Origin: CADEDV01 sp048498035
GTDB lineage: Bacteria; Bacteroidota; Bacteroidia; Chitinophagales; Chitinophagaceae
Direction: 5' to 3'
Length of the DNA stretch: 64,000 nucleotides
NCBI GenBank assembly: GCA_048498035.1
Contig: JBEHYT010000020.1
Coordinates: forward strand, 1 to 64,000
The number at the start of each line of letters is the position of its first letter. The first letter of the stretch is position 1. The translations under genes and the position numbers were made by a program. The notes beneath the pieces are model-generated. The model ran no database searches and was not told the DNA's origin. It saw nothing but the letters and a program-made list of their open reading frames with translations. This document shows, piece after piece, positions 16,921 through 25,723 of this stretch.

Positions 16921-17779
16921 CGTGAATGGGAAAAATAACAACTGGCGATTGCGGGTTTTTTTCTGCATCTTCCTGCTGTTGGCAACCGGCGCAATAAATG
17001 CACAGGTTACTGTTGAACCGGGGGATGAAGACTCAACGGTCATGGAAGATTCCACGGTGATTGAGGAATCCCCCCAGCAAAATACAACTTCGTTATTTGA
17101 CCCTGTTTATGACGATTCGCTTCGGAACACATCAATTTCATTGCGGGTAATTCCTGATTCATCGCTTTCTTCTATCCGCAAGGATCCCGATTTCTGGTAT
17201 GCCGACTCTGTGTTCAGGGGAAAAAAACAACGGCAGCTGGTGCGTGGCTCTACCGGCAGCGGGGACCCGGGAACAACGTCGCAGCCCAGCGAGCAACACA
17301 GGACTGCGACCACTTCTTTTTCCAGCGGAACAGTGGGTCTGTTGTGGGTATTGATCATCGCCGGATTTATCGCCATCGTACTCCTGTTCCTGTTCAACAA
17401 AAATGTAAACCCCTTTGGCAAGCGGAACCGGAAGATCGATAAGGAAGGGGATGTGGAAGATACCGAAGATATTTTTTCAATCAATTACCAGCGTGATATC
17501 GACAAAGCGGCAGCCGCCGGTAATTACAGGCTGGCCATCCGGCTGATGTTTCTCCGAACGCTTACCAACCTGGCAAACCAGCAATTGATCCAGTATAAAG
17601 CGGGTCGTACCAATATGGATTACCTGGGACAAATGAGTGGCTTACCACATTATGCAGATTTTTTCAGGCTGGTGCGCAGTTATGAATATGCCTGGTACGG
17701 TCAATTTGAGGTAAGCCCGGAAGCATACGCCATTATCAGGCGCGATTTTGAACAATTTAAACCGGGCTTGCACGGATGA
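16901..17779 (+). CDS. DUF4129 membrane-anchored protein
   Basis: The 292-residue protein has an N-terminal signal/anchor (residues ~15-35), a Ser/Thr/Asp-rich extracytoplasmic region, and a transmembrane helix near residues 145-165. A cytoplasmic DUF4129 domain follows (FSINYQRDIDKAAAAGNYRLAIRLMFLRTLTNLA and YEYAWYGQFEVSPEAYAII). The family occurs in MoxR/DUF58 operons. It overlaps the upstream gene by 20 bp and the next by 4 bp, indicating tight co-translation. Confidence 0.85.
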   Translation: MRKKVFNVNGKNNNWRLRVFFCIFLLLATGAINAQVTVEPGDEDSTVMEDSTVIEESPQQNTTSLFDPVYDDSLRNTSISLRVIPDSSLSSIRKDPDFWYADSVFRGKKQRQLVRGSTGSGDPGTTSQPSEQHRTATTSFSSGTVGLLWVLIIAGFIAIVLLFLFNKNVNPFGKRNRKIDKEGDVEDTEDIFSINYQRDIDKAAAAGNYRLAIRLMFLRTLTNLANQQLIQYKAGRTNMDYLGQMSGLPHYADFFRLVRSYEYAWYGQFEVSPEAYAIIRRDFEQFKPGLHG

Positions 17780-19026
17780 AGAAGAAACTGATCTTTTACA
17801 GCGCAATCGCCATCGTGCTGGTAGCAGTGATCCTGCTGCTCATCACCAGTCCCAAGCAGGATACGCCCGTCAGGCGAAGGATCAACTCAGCGGTTACGTT
17901 TAAAAAGGAAGACAAAAACCCATACGGATGCTTTATCGCTTTCAACCACCTGAAAAGCCTTTTTCCGGCGGCGTCTGTAACACCCAGCCCACAAGTGCCC
18001 GGTTACTGGGATTCCCTTTCCAATTACAACGATGGACAGGCGCTGGTAGTTGTTTCCCCCAATTTCTTTGCCAGCCGGTTTGAGATGAAGATACTTGCGC
18101 GTTTTGTGTCGGCCGGTAATACCGTGATCGTGAGCGCAGAAAATCTTTCCAGCGAAGCAGAGGATGCCCTCCATGTAGCGCTGAATCCTTCCTATTTTGG
18201 AACGTTGCCTTCCCCGGATTCGTCTGCCGTCTCACTTTCATCACCGCCATTTCCTGCGGCTGGTCCGTTTACCTACACAGGCTATAATTTCCAGAGCTGG
18301 CTTGAAACCTTCAACCAGGCCTATGTGGATTCGCTCGGCACAGACCAGGATCAACATGTTAATTTTGTTCACCTCAGGGTAGGAAGGGGACATTTTTACC
18401 TCCATACGGCACCGCTCGCGTTAACCAATTATTTCCTGTTGCAGGGAAATAACCTGGATTATTATGAAAATCTTTTTTCGCTGATCCCTGCGGGTACGCA
18501 TACAATAGTGTGGGATGAATATTATTTAGAAAAAAAATATGGCGGTTCAAGCGACCGGAGCCGGAGCAGTTACGACAACGACAACCGGGGCTTCCTGGGT
18601 GAATTAGCCCGCTACCCGGCCATGCTGTGGTTTTTCCTGACTATTGCACTGGGATTATTGTTGTATACATTCAACGAAGCAAGGAGAAAGCAACGGGAGA
18701 TACCAATTGTCAAAAAGCCTGCGAATGATTCACTGGACTTTGTAAAAACGATTGGAAGGCTTTACTTCGACAAAGGAAACCATACGAATCTTGCCCGGAA
18801 AATGGCCAGCTATTTCCTGGAGTATGTGCGATCGAAATACAAACTTTCAACCAGCGTCCTGGATGATGCATTCATTGATAAATTGCGGTACAAATCAGGT
18901 GTTGGCGGGGAGGAATTAAGAGCGATTGTGACAACTATCAACCGGCTTGACCGTGGAGTAACGCTCACTTCGACCGGCCTGGCAGATTTTTATAAACAAC
19001 TCGAAAACTTTTACAAAAAAGCATAA
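17776..19026 (+). CDS. DUF4350 domain protein
   Basis: The 416-residue protein has an N-terminal transmembrane helix (residues ~5-22), a GATase-like/Rossmann-like extracytoplasmic domain typical of DUF4350 (ALVVVSPNFFASRFEM, AGNTVIVSAENL), a second transmembrane helix near 285-303 (AMLWFFLTIALGLLLY), and a cytoplasmic helical tail. It is translated from an ATGA overlap with the DUF4129 gene, and the MoxR gene begins 2 bp after its stop. The role within the cluster is unknown. Confidence 0.85.
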   Translation: MKKKLIFYSAIAIVLVAVILLLITSPKQDTPVRRRINSAVTFKKEDKNPYGCFIAFNHLKSLFPAASVTPSPQVPGYWDSLSNYNDGQALVVVSPNFFASRFEMKILARFVSAGNTVIVSAENLSSEAEDALHVALNPSYFGTLPSPDSSAVSLSSPPFPAAGPFTYTGYNFQSWLETFNQAYVDSLGTDQDQHVNFVHLRVGRGHFYLHTAPLALTNYFLLQGNNLDYYENLFSLIPAGTHTIVWDEYYLEKKYGGSSDRSRSSYDNDNRGFLGELARYPAMLWFFLTIALGLLLYTFNEARRKQREIPIVKKPANDSLDFVKTIGRLYFDKGNHTNLARKMASYFLEYVRSKYKLSTSVLDDAFIDKLRYKSGVGGEELRAIVTTINRLDRGVTLTSTGLADFYKQLENFYKKA

Positions 19027-19028
19027 GC

Positions 19029-20006
19029 ATGGAAGAACAATTATTTCAGGAACGTGCCGATCTCACCGTATTAAATAACGCAGTAATTGCGTTGCGCAGC
19101 GAACTGCGAAAGATTATCGTTGGACAGGATGAGATGGTAACACTGATATTGGCAGCTTTACTGGCAGACGGCCATATTTTGATCGAAGGCGTACCCGGCG
19201 TTGCCAAAACTCTCACTGCTAAACTGGTAGCAAGATCAGTAGACGCAGGATTTTCGCGGATACAGTTTACGCCCGACCTGATGCCTTCCGATGTATTGGG
19301 AACACCGGTATTTAATCCGCGGGAAGCTTCTTTTGAATTCAAGAAAGGCCCCATTTTTAGCAATATTGTCCTGGTGGATGAGATCAACCGTGCACCTGCA
19401 AAAACACAATCCGCCCTGCTGGAAATTATGGAAGAACGGCAGGCGTCGGTAGATGGTCGTACCTATCCAATGGCGTCGCCATTTATGGTGCTGGCCACGC
19501 AAAACCCGGTAGAGCAGGAGGGTACCTATCGTTTGCCGGAGGCACAACTAGACCGTTTCCTGTTTAAGATCGTTGTGCCGTATCCAACAGAGAGCGAGGA
19601 GTTTGACATCCTGGCCCGTTTCCATGCGCTGGGTAATACGCCGCTGCAGGATATCGTAAAACCTGTGCTGGGCAGCCAGCAGGTGAATGACCTGCGGCAG
19701 CAGATCCGGAATATTCTTATTGAAGAAAAACTATTGCAATACATCGCGCGATTTATTCACCAGACCCGCAATCACAAATCGATCTACCTGGGTGCGTCAC
19801 CCCGTGCATCGCTGTCCATGATGAATGCTTCAAAAGCAATTGCCGCCATGCAGGGCCGGGATTTTGTAACACCAGATGATATCTCAACAGTTGCCATTCC
19901 CGTATTGCGTCACCGGATCATCCTCTCCCCGGATAAGGAAATGGAGGGAGTAACGGAGGATGATGTTATTCGCCAAATTATGCAAACCCTTGAAATTCCC
20001 CGTTAA
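19029..20006 (+). CDS. MoxR-type AAA+ ATPase
   Basis: The 325-residue AAA+ protein has Walker A GVPGVAKT (~residue 58), Walker B ILVDEINRAP (~117), sensor 1 ATQNPVEQEGTY, and the C-terminal lid domain. MoxR ATPases are thought to remodel or activate VWA/DUF58 partner proteins. The neighbours DUF58, DUF4129, DUF4350 and SpoIIM-like genes form the usual set. Confidence 0.94.
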   Translation: MEEQLFQERADLTVLNNAVIALRSELRKIIVGQDEMVTLILAALLADGHILIEGVPGVAKTLTAKLVARSVDAGFSRIQFTPDLMPSDVLGTPVFNPREASFEFKKGPIFSNIVLVDEINRAPAKTQSALLEIMEERQASVDGRTYPMASPFMVLATQNPVEQEGTYRLPEAQLDRFLFKIVVPYPTESEEFDILARFHALGNTPLQDIVKPVLGSQQVNDLRQQIRNILIEEKLLQYIARFIHQTRNHKSIYLGASPRASLSMMNASKAIAAMQGRDFVTPDDISTVAIPVLRHRIILSPDKEMEGVTEDDVIRQIMQTLEIPR

Positions 20007-20017
20007 ATTGCCGGCCG

Positions 20018-21340
20018 TTGAAACATATCTTTTTTCATAAAACTGTTTTTTTTATCATTGGCTGCGCCGCCCTGATGTTCCTTGCCAGTTATTTCTTCCC
20101 GGTACTTTTCCGCGTAGGATTTCTCGTGCTGCTGTTATTGCTGATCGCTGTTGTTGCCGATTTACTAATTCTCTATGCAAAAAAGAATGGCATTGAAGCT
20201 AACCGGGTTGTGGCAGACCGCCTCGGACTGGGCGATGATAATAAAGTTCGCCTGGAAATTACCAACAACTACGGCTTTGCGGTTCATATAAGTGTTATAG
20301 ATGAGATTCCCGTACAGTTCCAGGATCGCAACTGGATAAGACGTGCGATGGTGGACTCCGGCCAGCTTCACTCAATAGAATACACCCTGCGGCCGGTGAC
20401 GAGGGGTGAGTATGCATTTAATGCCATCAATATTTTTGTGGAAGGACCGCTGTCGCTGGTAAAAAGACGTTTCCAGGTTGAGGCAAAGAAAATAACGAAA
20501 GTGTACCCGTCTGTTTTAACCATGCGCCGGTTTCAGCTGCTCGCCATTTCCAACAAATTACAGGAATCAGGCGTCAAGAAAGTGCGGCGGTTGGGGCATA
20601 GCATGGAGTTTGAGCAGATTAAAGAATATGTACGTGGAGATGACTACCGCACGATTAACTGGAAAGCGACGGCCAGGAAAGATAATTTCATGGTCAACAA
20701 TTTTATTGATGAGCGAAGCCAGCAGGTGTATTGTATCGTGAATAAAGGAAGAGTGATGAAAATGCCGTTTGACGGGCTCACGCTGCTGGACTATGCCATT
20801 AATGCCTCGCTGGTATTAACCAACATCGCGATGATCAAACAGGACCGGGCTGGCCTGATCACGTTTGCGGAATCGCTTGATAACTTCCTGCCCGCAGATC
20901 GTAAGCCCGGCCATATGAACCAGGTGCTGGAAATGTTGTATCGGCAGGAAACAAAGTTCCTGGAAGCCGATTACGAAAAATTATATTCAACAGTCCGTAA
21001 CCGGATTACCAACCGGAGCCTGCTGATTCTTTTTACCAACTTTGAATCCATGGAAGGGTTGAAGCGGGAACTGCCCGCTCTGCGGAAGATAGCCCATCAT
21101 CACCTGCTACTCGTTGTATTCTTTGAAAATACAGCGCTTCGCGAAATCACCGAGCAGCGAACACAAACGCTGGAAGACATCTATATCAAAACCATTGCGG
21201 AAAAATTTGTACATGAAAAGCGATTGATGGTGAAGGAACTGCAAATGAACGGAATACCTTCTATTCTTACCACGCCACAAAACCTGACGGTAAACACCAT
21301 TAATAAATACCTGGAAATAAAAACGCGAACGTCCATTTAG
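20018..21340 (+). CDS. DUF58 domain protein
   Basis: The 440-residue protein starts with TTG (20018). Two N-terminal transmembrane helices (residues ~10-50) are followed by a beta-rich region. Next comes the DUF58 signature EFEQIKEYVRGDDYRTINWKATARK near residue 205, then a VWA-like domain. The family is the usual partner of MoxR ATPases. It is the last gene of the 15949-21340 operon, 11 bp after moxR. Confidence 0.9.
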   Translation: MKHIFFHKTVFFIIGCAALMFLASYFFPVLFRVGFLVLLLLLIAVVADLLILYAKKNGIEANRVVADRLGLGDDNKVRLEITNNYGFAVHISVIDEIPVQFQDRNWIRRAMVDSGQLHSIEYTLRPVTRGEYAFNAINIFVEGPLSLVKRRFQVEAKKITKVYPSVLTMRRFQLLAISNKLQESGVKKVRRLGHSMEFEQIKEYVRGDDYRTINWKATARKDNFMVNNFIDERSQQVYCIVNKGRVMKMPFDGLTLLDYAINASLVLTNIAMIKQDRAGLITFAESLDNFLPADRKPGHMNQVLEMLYRQETKFLEADYEKLYSTVRNRITNRSLLILFTNFESMEGLKRELPALRKIAHHHLLLVVFFENTALREITEQRTQTLEDIYIKTIAEKFVHEKRLMVKELQMNGIPSILTTPQNLTVNTINKYLEIKTRTSI

Positions 21341-21390
21341 GATGATGTTCTGGTCTGCGGTTCCTGGCAGCCAATGATTATCTTCGCGTT

Positions 21391-22086
21391 ATGAATACGT
21401 ATGAAGAAGGTCGCGTATTACTCATTGATAAACCACTGGAGTGGACATCCTTTGACGTAGTGAATAAATTGCGAAACCAGTTGCGGATCAAAAAAGTGGG
21501 ACATGCAGGCACACTTGATCCACTGGCAACCGGGTTGTTGATTATCTGTACGGGAAAATTTACCAAGCGCATCAATGAATACATGGCGCAGGAAAAAGAA
21601 TATACAGGTTCTTTTACGCTGGGTGCTACCACACCCACCTACGACCTGGAAAGTGAACCGGTGGATCACAAGCCGGTTGATGGCATTACCCTGGATCAAT
21701 TAAAGGAAGCAACCATACCTTTTACAGGTGCTATTCAGCAGGTACCACCTGCCCATTCGGCTATTAAGATCAACGGAAAACGCGTATATGAACTTGCCCG
21801 GCAGGGCAAAGAGGTAAAACTGGAACCACGCGCCGTAACAATCCACGAATTTGAAATAACCGCTATGCATCTTCCGCTGGTGGAATTCCGCGTGGTGTGT
21901 TCAACAGGCACTTATATCCGCAGCCTTGCAAATGACTTTGGCCAGGCCCTTGGCACAGGTGCTTATCTGAGCAGTCTTTGCAGAACACGCATCGGCACTT
22001 TTCACCTGCGCGAGGCGAGCAGCATGGAACAGGCGTTGGAAGAAATCCGCAACTACAGGGAACAGGATCAAAGCTTAAATGGATAG
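21391..22086 (+). CDS. truB: tRNA pseudouridine(55) synthase
   Basis: TruB isomerises U55 in the T loop of most tRNAs. The 231-residue protein has the catalytic motif GHAGTLDPLATGLL with the nucleophilic Asp near residue 44, KEYTGSFTLGATTPTYD, and VVCSTGTYIRSLANDFG. It lacks a C-terminal PUA extension, as short TruB forms do. The 3' end overlaps the convergent Omp85 gene by 19 bp. Confidence 0.95.
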   Translation: MNTYEEGRVLLIDKPLEWTSFDVVNKLRNQLRIKKVGHAGTLDPLATGLLIICTGKFTKRINEYMAQEKEYTGSFTLGATTPTYDLESEPVDHKPVDGITLDQLKEATIPFTGAIQQVPPAHSAIKINGKRVYELARQGKEVKLEPRAVTIHEFEITAMHLPLVEFRVVCSTGTYIRSLANDFGQALGTGAYLSSLCRTRIGTFHLREASSMEQALEEIRNYREQDQSLNG

Positions 22087-24413
22087 TTGATCCCGATCTG
22101 CAACTGTCCGCCAAAAGGCTTCCAGTTGTAAAAGAGTTTGTTCTGACCGGCCGCATGTGTCGGGTCCGGACTTGGATCCTTCATTTTGTAGGCATAATCC
22201 AGGCGGATCAGGAAGAAACTGAAGTCGAGCCGCAGTCCCGTTCCGACACCAATGGCGATATCTTTTCCAAGTCGGCTGATATCAAATACCTGCTCCGGCG
22301 GTCCCGCGGATTTTTTAAGCAGCCATACGTTGCCAATATCGGTAAACAAAACGCTTTCTACTTTTACACCGGCCAGGTTGGCCAGCGGGAAGCGGTATTC
22401 TGCATTTACTTCCAATTGCATATCTCCATAACGCTCGGGATTTTCCGCAAAGTCCATAATGGATGATCCCGGTCCCAGTCTTCGCAGCCGCCAGGCGCGC
22501 ATACTGTTTGGACCACCACCGTAAAATTGTTTAAAGAAGGGCATGTGCGAACGTTTCCGCTCATTGCGGGTAGAATTCAACTCCCAGCCTACGCCTGCAA
22601 AGGCGTGAAGCGCGAGCGATGTTTTACGAAACTTATAGAGTTGTGTAAAGTCGGCGCTAAACTTAACGAAGCTATATAATTGTGAATCCAGGAATTTGCT
22701 CCGGATAAAAGAAAGCGGGATCGGCAATTCGGTATTCAGTGTAAGAACATTTGGATTTTTAGCCCGGTTGTTGGAAACTGACCATCCACCCTGCACAGAT
22801 GCAACAAAGCCATCCGTGAAAATATTTCGCAGTGCCGGGTTGGCATCAATCAGGTGTAGCAGGCTGTCGCGTTCACGCAAATAGGAATATTCGATATTGG
22901 GCAATTTTACAGACACCTGTATGCTCCTGTTGCGGCGCGGGATATTCTGGGAAAATTCATATCCCCAGGAAGCATTTATCCGCGTTAAATTATACAGACT
23001 TCTCCGTTCAGTATTATCCGCGTTGAACGACAAAACGGTTTGCACATTATCCCGCAGGCGGTCTGGCAACCAGTTGAAAGCAGGAATTGGCCTCGGAAAA
23101 AAGATATTGTAGCCGACACCCACCTGCTGGGTTTGGATAAATTTGGATCCAAACTCAATACCATAGCGGAAATTGACGGTATTTAGATTTGCCGCATGCG
23201 CAAAATTCCGGTCCTGCACCCCTACGTTCACACCCAGTCCGAGCAGGTTGCCGGAGAGAGCGGTTTGGTTTTGCGAGATTTCGGTGTTGGCATTAAACAG
23301 ATATTTCACAGCCGGGGTAAGGTGAAAGTCGAAATCCACAGTATCCTCATCTGGTCGAAAATGCGGCGTGGCGTCTACGATCTTCCAGGCGCCCAGGCTA
23401 TTGAGCCGGTTCAACGTTCGCTGGTATCTGCGCTGACTATAGGGTTGGCCATGTTTGAGGTAAATATTAATTGGGAAAATATGCGGCTTGAATTTTTTAC
23501 CACGTTGGATCACACTCAGGTAAGGCGTAACCTGGGTCTCTGTGCGAGGTTTTGTGGTGTCTGGCGGATAATCAGGATAAATATTAATATTACCGATATA
23601 ATAACGCATCAGTTTTGCGCTGTCGGCATCCGGCTGCAGCCGGAATTCAATATTAGCGGTTGGTTTCTGCCGGCGCGCCGCCAATTGCTGCAAAATTTCC
23701 AGTTGTTCAAACGGATCAATGGCAGGGTGAAGCAGATCTGCGTCCACCGTATCCCATACCACCACCATTTCATCCCGGCTAAACCGCATGTAACCACTGT
23801 TCCTGTACAAATCCGTAATGCGATCCAGTTCACTTGATATTGGTCCTTTGGCAAAGGGATCTCCTTTTTTTACAAGGGCGTCGTTCTTATTTGCATCCAG
23901 GATGGCCTGCAATTCGGGTTTATTGATACTATACCAAACTGAATCGAGCAATACCTGCTTGCCCACCTTTACATTAAATGTAACTGTTGTTCTCAGCTGA
24001 TCACCTTTACGAAGAACAACGCTGGTGTCATACGTGATGGTATCATTGAAATAACCCAGGGAATTGAGCTGGGCCTGCATAAAAATCACGGATTTATCGG
24101 CGCTTTCCTTTCGGTAAATGGGAACACTGTCCAGCACCTGCGCATTGATCCGCCAGTGCGAAAACGCTTTTCGGCGCGGTTCTACCGCGATACTGTCGTC
24201 TAATTGGCCCTCCAGGGCCGATTCCAGGTCGGATTGCTGGGTTTTTGTAACATCGCCTTCTACTTTTATTTCATGATCATACACGAAAGGGGTATTTTTC
24301 GGGTAATGATTGACCACATATTTCCCGGCACAGGAAAAAAGGCCACAGAGAAGAAGCCCGACCAGGACGGCATGCAGAATTTTTTTAGTAAAAAGTGATG
24401 GATGGGCTGGCAT
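22068..24413 (-). CDS. Omp85/TamA-BamA-like outer-membrane lipoprotein
   Basis: The 781-residue protein has a lipoprotein signal (GLLLCGLFSC, Cys ~28). Residues ~40-420 look like POTRA-type repeats, for example KKFKPHIFPINIYLKHGQPYSQRRYQRTLNRLNSLGAWKIVD. A C-terminal surface antigen/Omp85 beta-barrel follows, with the conserved YGGGPNSMRAWRLRRLGPG near residue 640 and a final strand ending NYPFKL. Such proteins insert or translocate outer-membrane proteins. The N-terminal lipid anchor is common in Bacteroidota TamA-like proteins. It is divergent from the TrmH-type gene. Confidence 0.85.
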   Translation of the reverse strand: MPAHPSLFTKKILHAVLVGLLLCGLFSCAGKYVVNHYPKNTPFVYDHEIKVEGDVTKTQQSDLESALEGQLDDSIAVEPRRKAFSHWRINAQVLDSVPIYRKESADKSVIFMQAQLNSLGYFNDTITYDTSVVLRKGDQLRTTVTFNVKVGKQVLLDSVWYSINKPELQAILDANKNDALVKKGDPFAKGPISSELDRITDLYRNSGYMRFSRDEMVVVWDTVDADLLHPAIDPFEQLEILQQLAARRQKPTANIEFRLQPDADSAKLMRYYIGNINIYPDYPPDTTKPRTETQVTPYLSVIQRGKKFKPHIFPINIYLKHGQPYSQRRYQRTLNRLNSLGAWKIVDATPHFRPDEDTVDFDFHLTPAVKYLFNANTEISQNQTALSGNLLGLGVNVGVQDRNFAHAANLNTVNFRYGIEFGSKFIQTQQVGVGYNIFFPRPIPAFNWLPDRLRDNVQTVLSFNADNTERRSLYNLTRINASWGYEFSQNIPRRNRSIQVSVKLPNIEYSYLRERDSLLHLIDANPALRNIFTDGFVASVQGGWSVSNNRAKNPNVLTLNTELPIPLSFIRSKFLDSQLYSFVKFSADFTQLYKFRKTSLALHAFAGVGWELNSTRNERKRSHMPFFKQFYGGGPNSMRAWRLRRLGPGSSIMDFAENPERYGDMQLEVNAEYRFPLANLAGVKVESVLFTDIGNVWLLKKSAGPPEQVFDISRLGKDIAIGVGTGLRLDFSFFLIRLDYAYKMKDPSPDPTHAAGQNKLFYNWKPFGGQLQIGINYPFKL

Positions 24414-24436
24414 TCAACAGTTTAAAAAGACAAATA

Positions 24437-25171
24437 ATGCTTGTAAAATCGCAGGTCAAATATATTCAAAGTTTAGGCCAGAAAAAATCGAGGGATGAAT
24501 CCGGCGTTTTTATTGCCGAAGGGCTCAAACTGGCAGAGGAGATATTAGCGTTCCATCCGGGACAGGTCCAGGAGGTTTTTGCATTGTCGTCCTGGGTAGA
24601 AACACAGCAAAAATTGCCTGAAAAAATACGGGTTACCATAATAGAGCCGCATGAACTCGAAAAAATATCCCATCTGTCTACTCCCAACCAGGTATTATTA
24701 ATTGTAAAACAATTTGACGGCCACCAGGCGCCTGTTGCAACGGGTAAATTGACGCTGGCGCTCGATCACATACAGGACCCGGGGAATCTCGGCACCATTA
24801 TCCGGATCGCAGATTGGTTTGGTGTTTCACAGATCGTATGCAGCACAGATTGTGCAGACCGTTACAACTCAAAAGTTGTACAGGCTACAATGGGTAGCAT
24901 TATGCGGGTGCCGGTGTATTATACAGATTTGGAGAAATGGCTGGGTGAGCAGCAAAACGTACGTAGCTATGCCGCTGCGCTGGAGGGCCAGCCGGTAGCC
25001 GCAATAGGCACAATTCGGGAAGGAATTATTGTAATTGGTAACGAATCAAGAGGAATCAGTGATGATATCATGGCGCTGGTCAACCGCCGGATCACCATTC
25101 CCCGCAAGGGTAAGGCCGAATCCCTGAATGCAGCCGTGGCAGCAGGCATTATCCTTGGATATGTTAGTTAG
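24437..25171 (+). CDS. TrmH/SpoU-family RNA 2'-O-methyltransferase
   Basis: The 244-residue protein has an N-terminal substrate-binding domain (VKYIQSLGQKKSRDESGVFIAEGLKLAEE) and a C-terminal SPOUT domain with the three motifs LDHIQDPGNLGTIIRIADWFG, IVIGNESRGIS, and IPRKGKAESLNAAVAAGIIL. It probably methylates a 23S rRNA guanosine or a tRNA, using SAM. ATG 24437 is chosen over an upstream in-frame ATG that lies inside the divergent gene's coding region. Confidence 0.9.
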   Translation: MLVKSQVKYIQSLGQKKSRDESGVFIAEGLKLAEEILAFHPGQVQEVFALSSWVETQQKLPEKIRVTIIEPHELEKISHLSTPNQVLLIVKQFDGHQAPVATGKLTLALDHIQDPGNLGTIIRIADWFGVSQIVCSTDCADRYNSKVVQATMGSIMRVPVYYTDLEKWLGEQQNVRSYAAALEGQPVAAIGTIREGIIVIGNESRGISDDIMALVNRRITIPRKGKAESLNAAVAAGIILGYVS

Positions 25172-25254
25172 GAATTCGGTAATTCGGCGATTCGGTAATT
25201 CGGTAATTGTGAGTTTCCGATCTATCGTCCATTATCGAATCAGCGAATCATTAG
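25172..25254. repeat. GAATTCGG-type flank of the TIR element
   Basis: Repeated AATTCGG and GATTCGG words are followed by CGTCCATTATCGAATCAGC. They adjoin the left terminus of the element at 25255. The same words, with the same CGATCTA(A/T)CGTCCATTATCG phrase, recur on the other side at 25621-25680. Confidence 0.7.
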
Positions 25255-25614
25255 TGTCCGGGGAAACTTTAGCATATCCCACGAAGTGGGGCACTCGCAT
25301 CGCTTGCGGCTTCTTTGCCTCCACGGCCGGCGGGCCGAGTTGCAGCTCCGGCGCTGTTTTTTGTGCTTGGCAGCGCCATTCCGCTGCGCGGAACCGCACA
25401 AAAAGAAGGCGCCTCCACCGCAACTGGTAGGTTAAATACAATTCTACGACACGCTATTTGATGATATCAAGCGAAACTTTTACTGCACAGCGAAATCAAT
25501 CTTCTTTTTGCATAAGGGGCTTGCTTTTCATTTTGGGCAACGAACTGAGTAAATAAGCCTTGACATTCAGTTTAATAAAACGGAATCGGTTTGAATTTCC
25601 ATTTTCCCCGGACA
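25255..25614 (+). mobile_element. 360-bp non-coding element with 12-bp terminal inverted repeats
   Basis: The termini TGTCCGGGGAAA (25255-25266) and TTTCCCCGGACA (25603-25614) are perfect inverted repeats, and a partly matching GAATCA extends outside each. No transposase or other ORF is inside. The left half is GC-rich and very structured: hairpins at 25278-25290 (CCCAC/GTGGG), 25324-25337 (CGGCC/GGCCG) and 25379-25393 (TTCCGC/GCGGAA). There are also two competing long stems: GGCGCTG (25350-25356) with CAGCGCC (25371-25377), or GGCGC plus TTTTTGTGC (25358-25366) with GCACAAAAA (25396-25404) and GCGCC. A second, partial copy is at 1-90. It resembles a MITE; an encoded structured RNA is an alternative. 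Confidence 0.65.
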
Positions 25615-25723
25615 ACAGTGATTCGGTAATTCGGCAATTGTGAATTCCCGATCTAACGTCCATTATCGAATCAGCGAATTGTCGAATTAGAAATTAATCA
25701 GCACATTAGCACATTCGCATTTC
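25615..25723. repeat. Right flank repeat of the TIR element
   Basis: It begins with GATTCGGTAATTCGGC, then a CGTCCATTATCGAATCAG phrase, then TTAGAAATTAATCAGCAC and CATTAGCACATT, ending at the stop of the next gene. It duplicates 91-150 and partly 25172-25250. No gene is present. Confidence 0.7.

Noticed and set aside
23196..23837. Long plus-strand ORF inside the Omp85 gene
   Set aside because: It is a shadow of the minus-strand coding sequence and matches no family.
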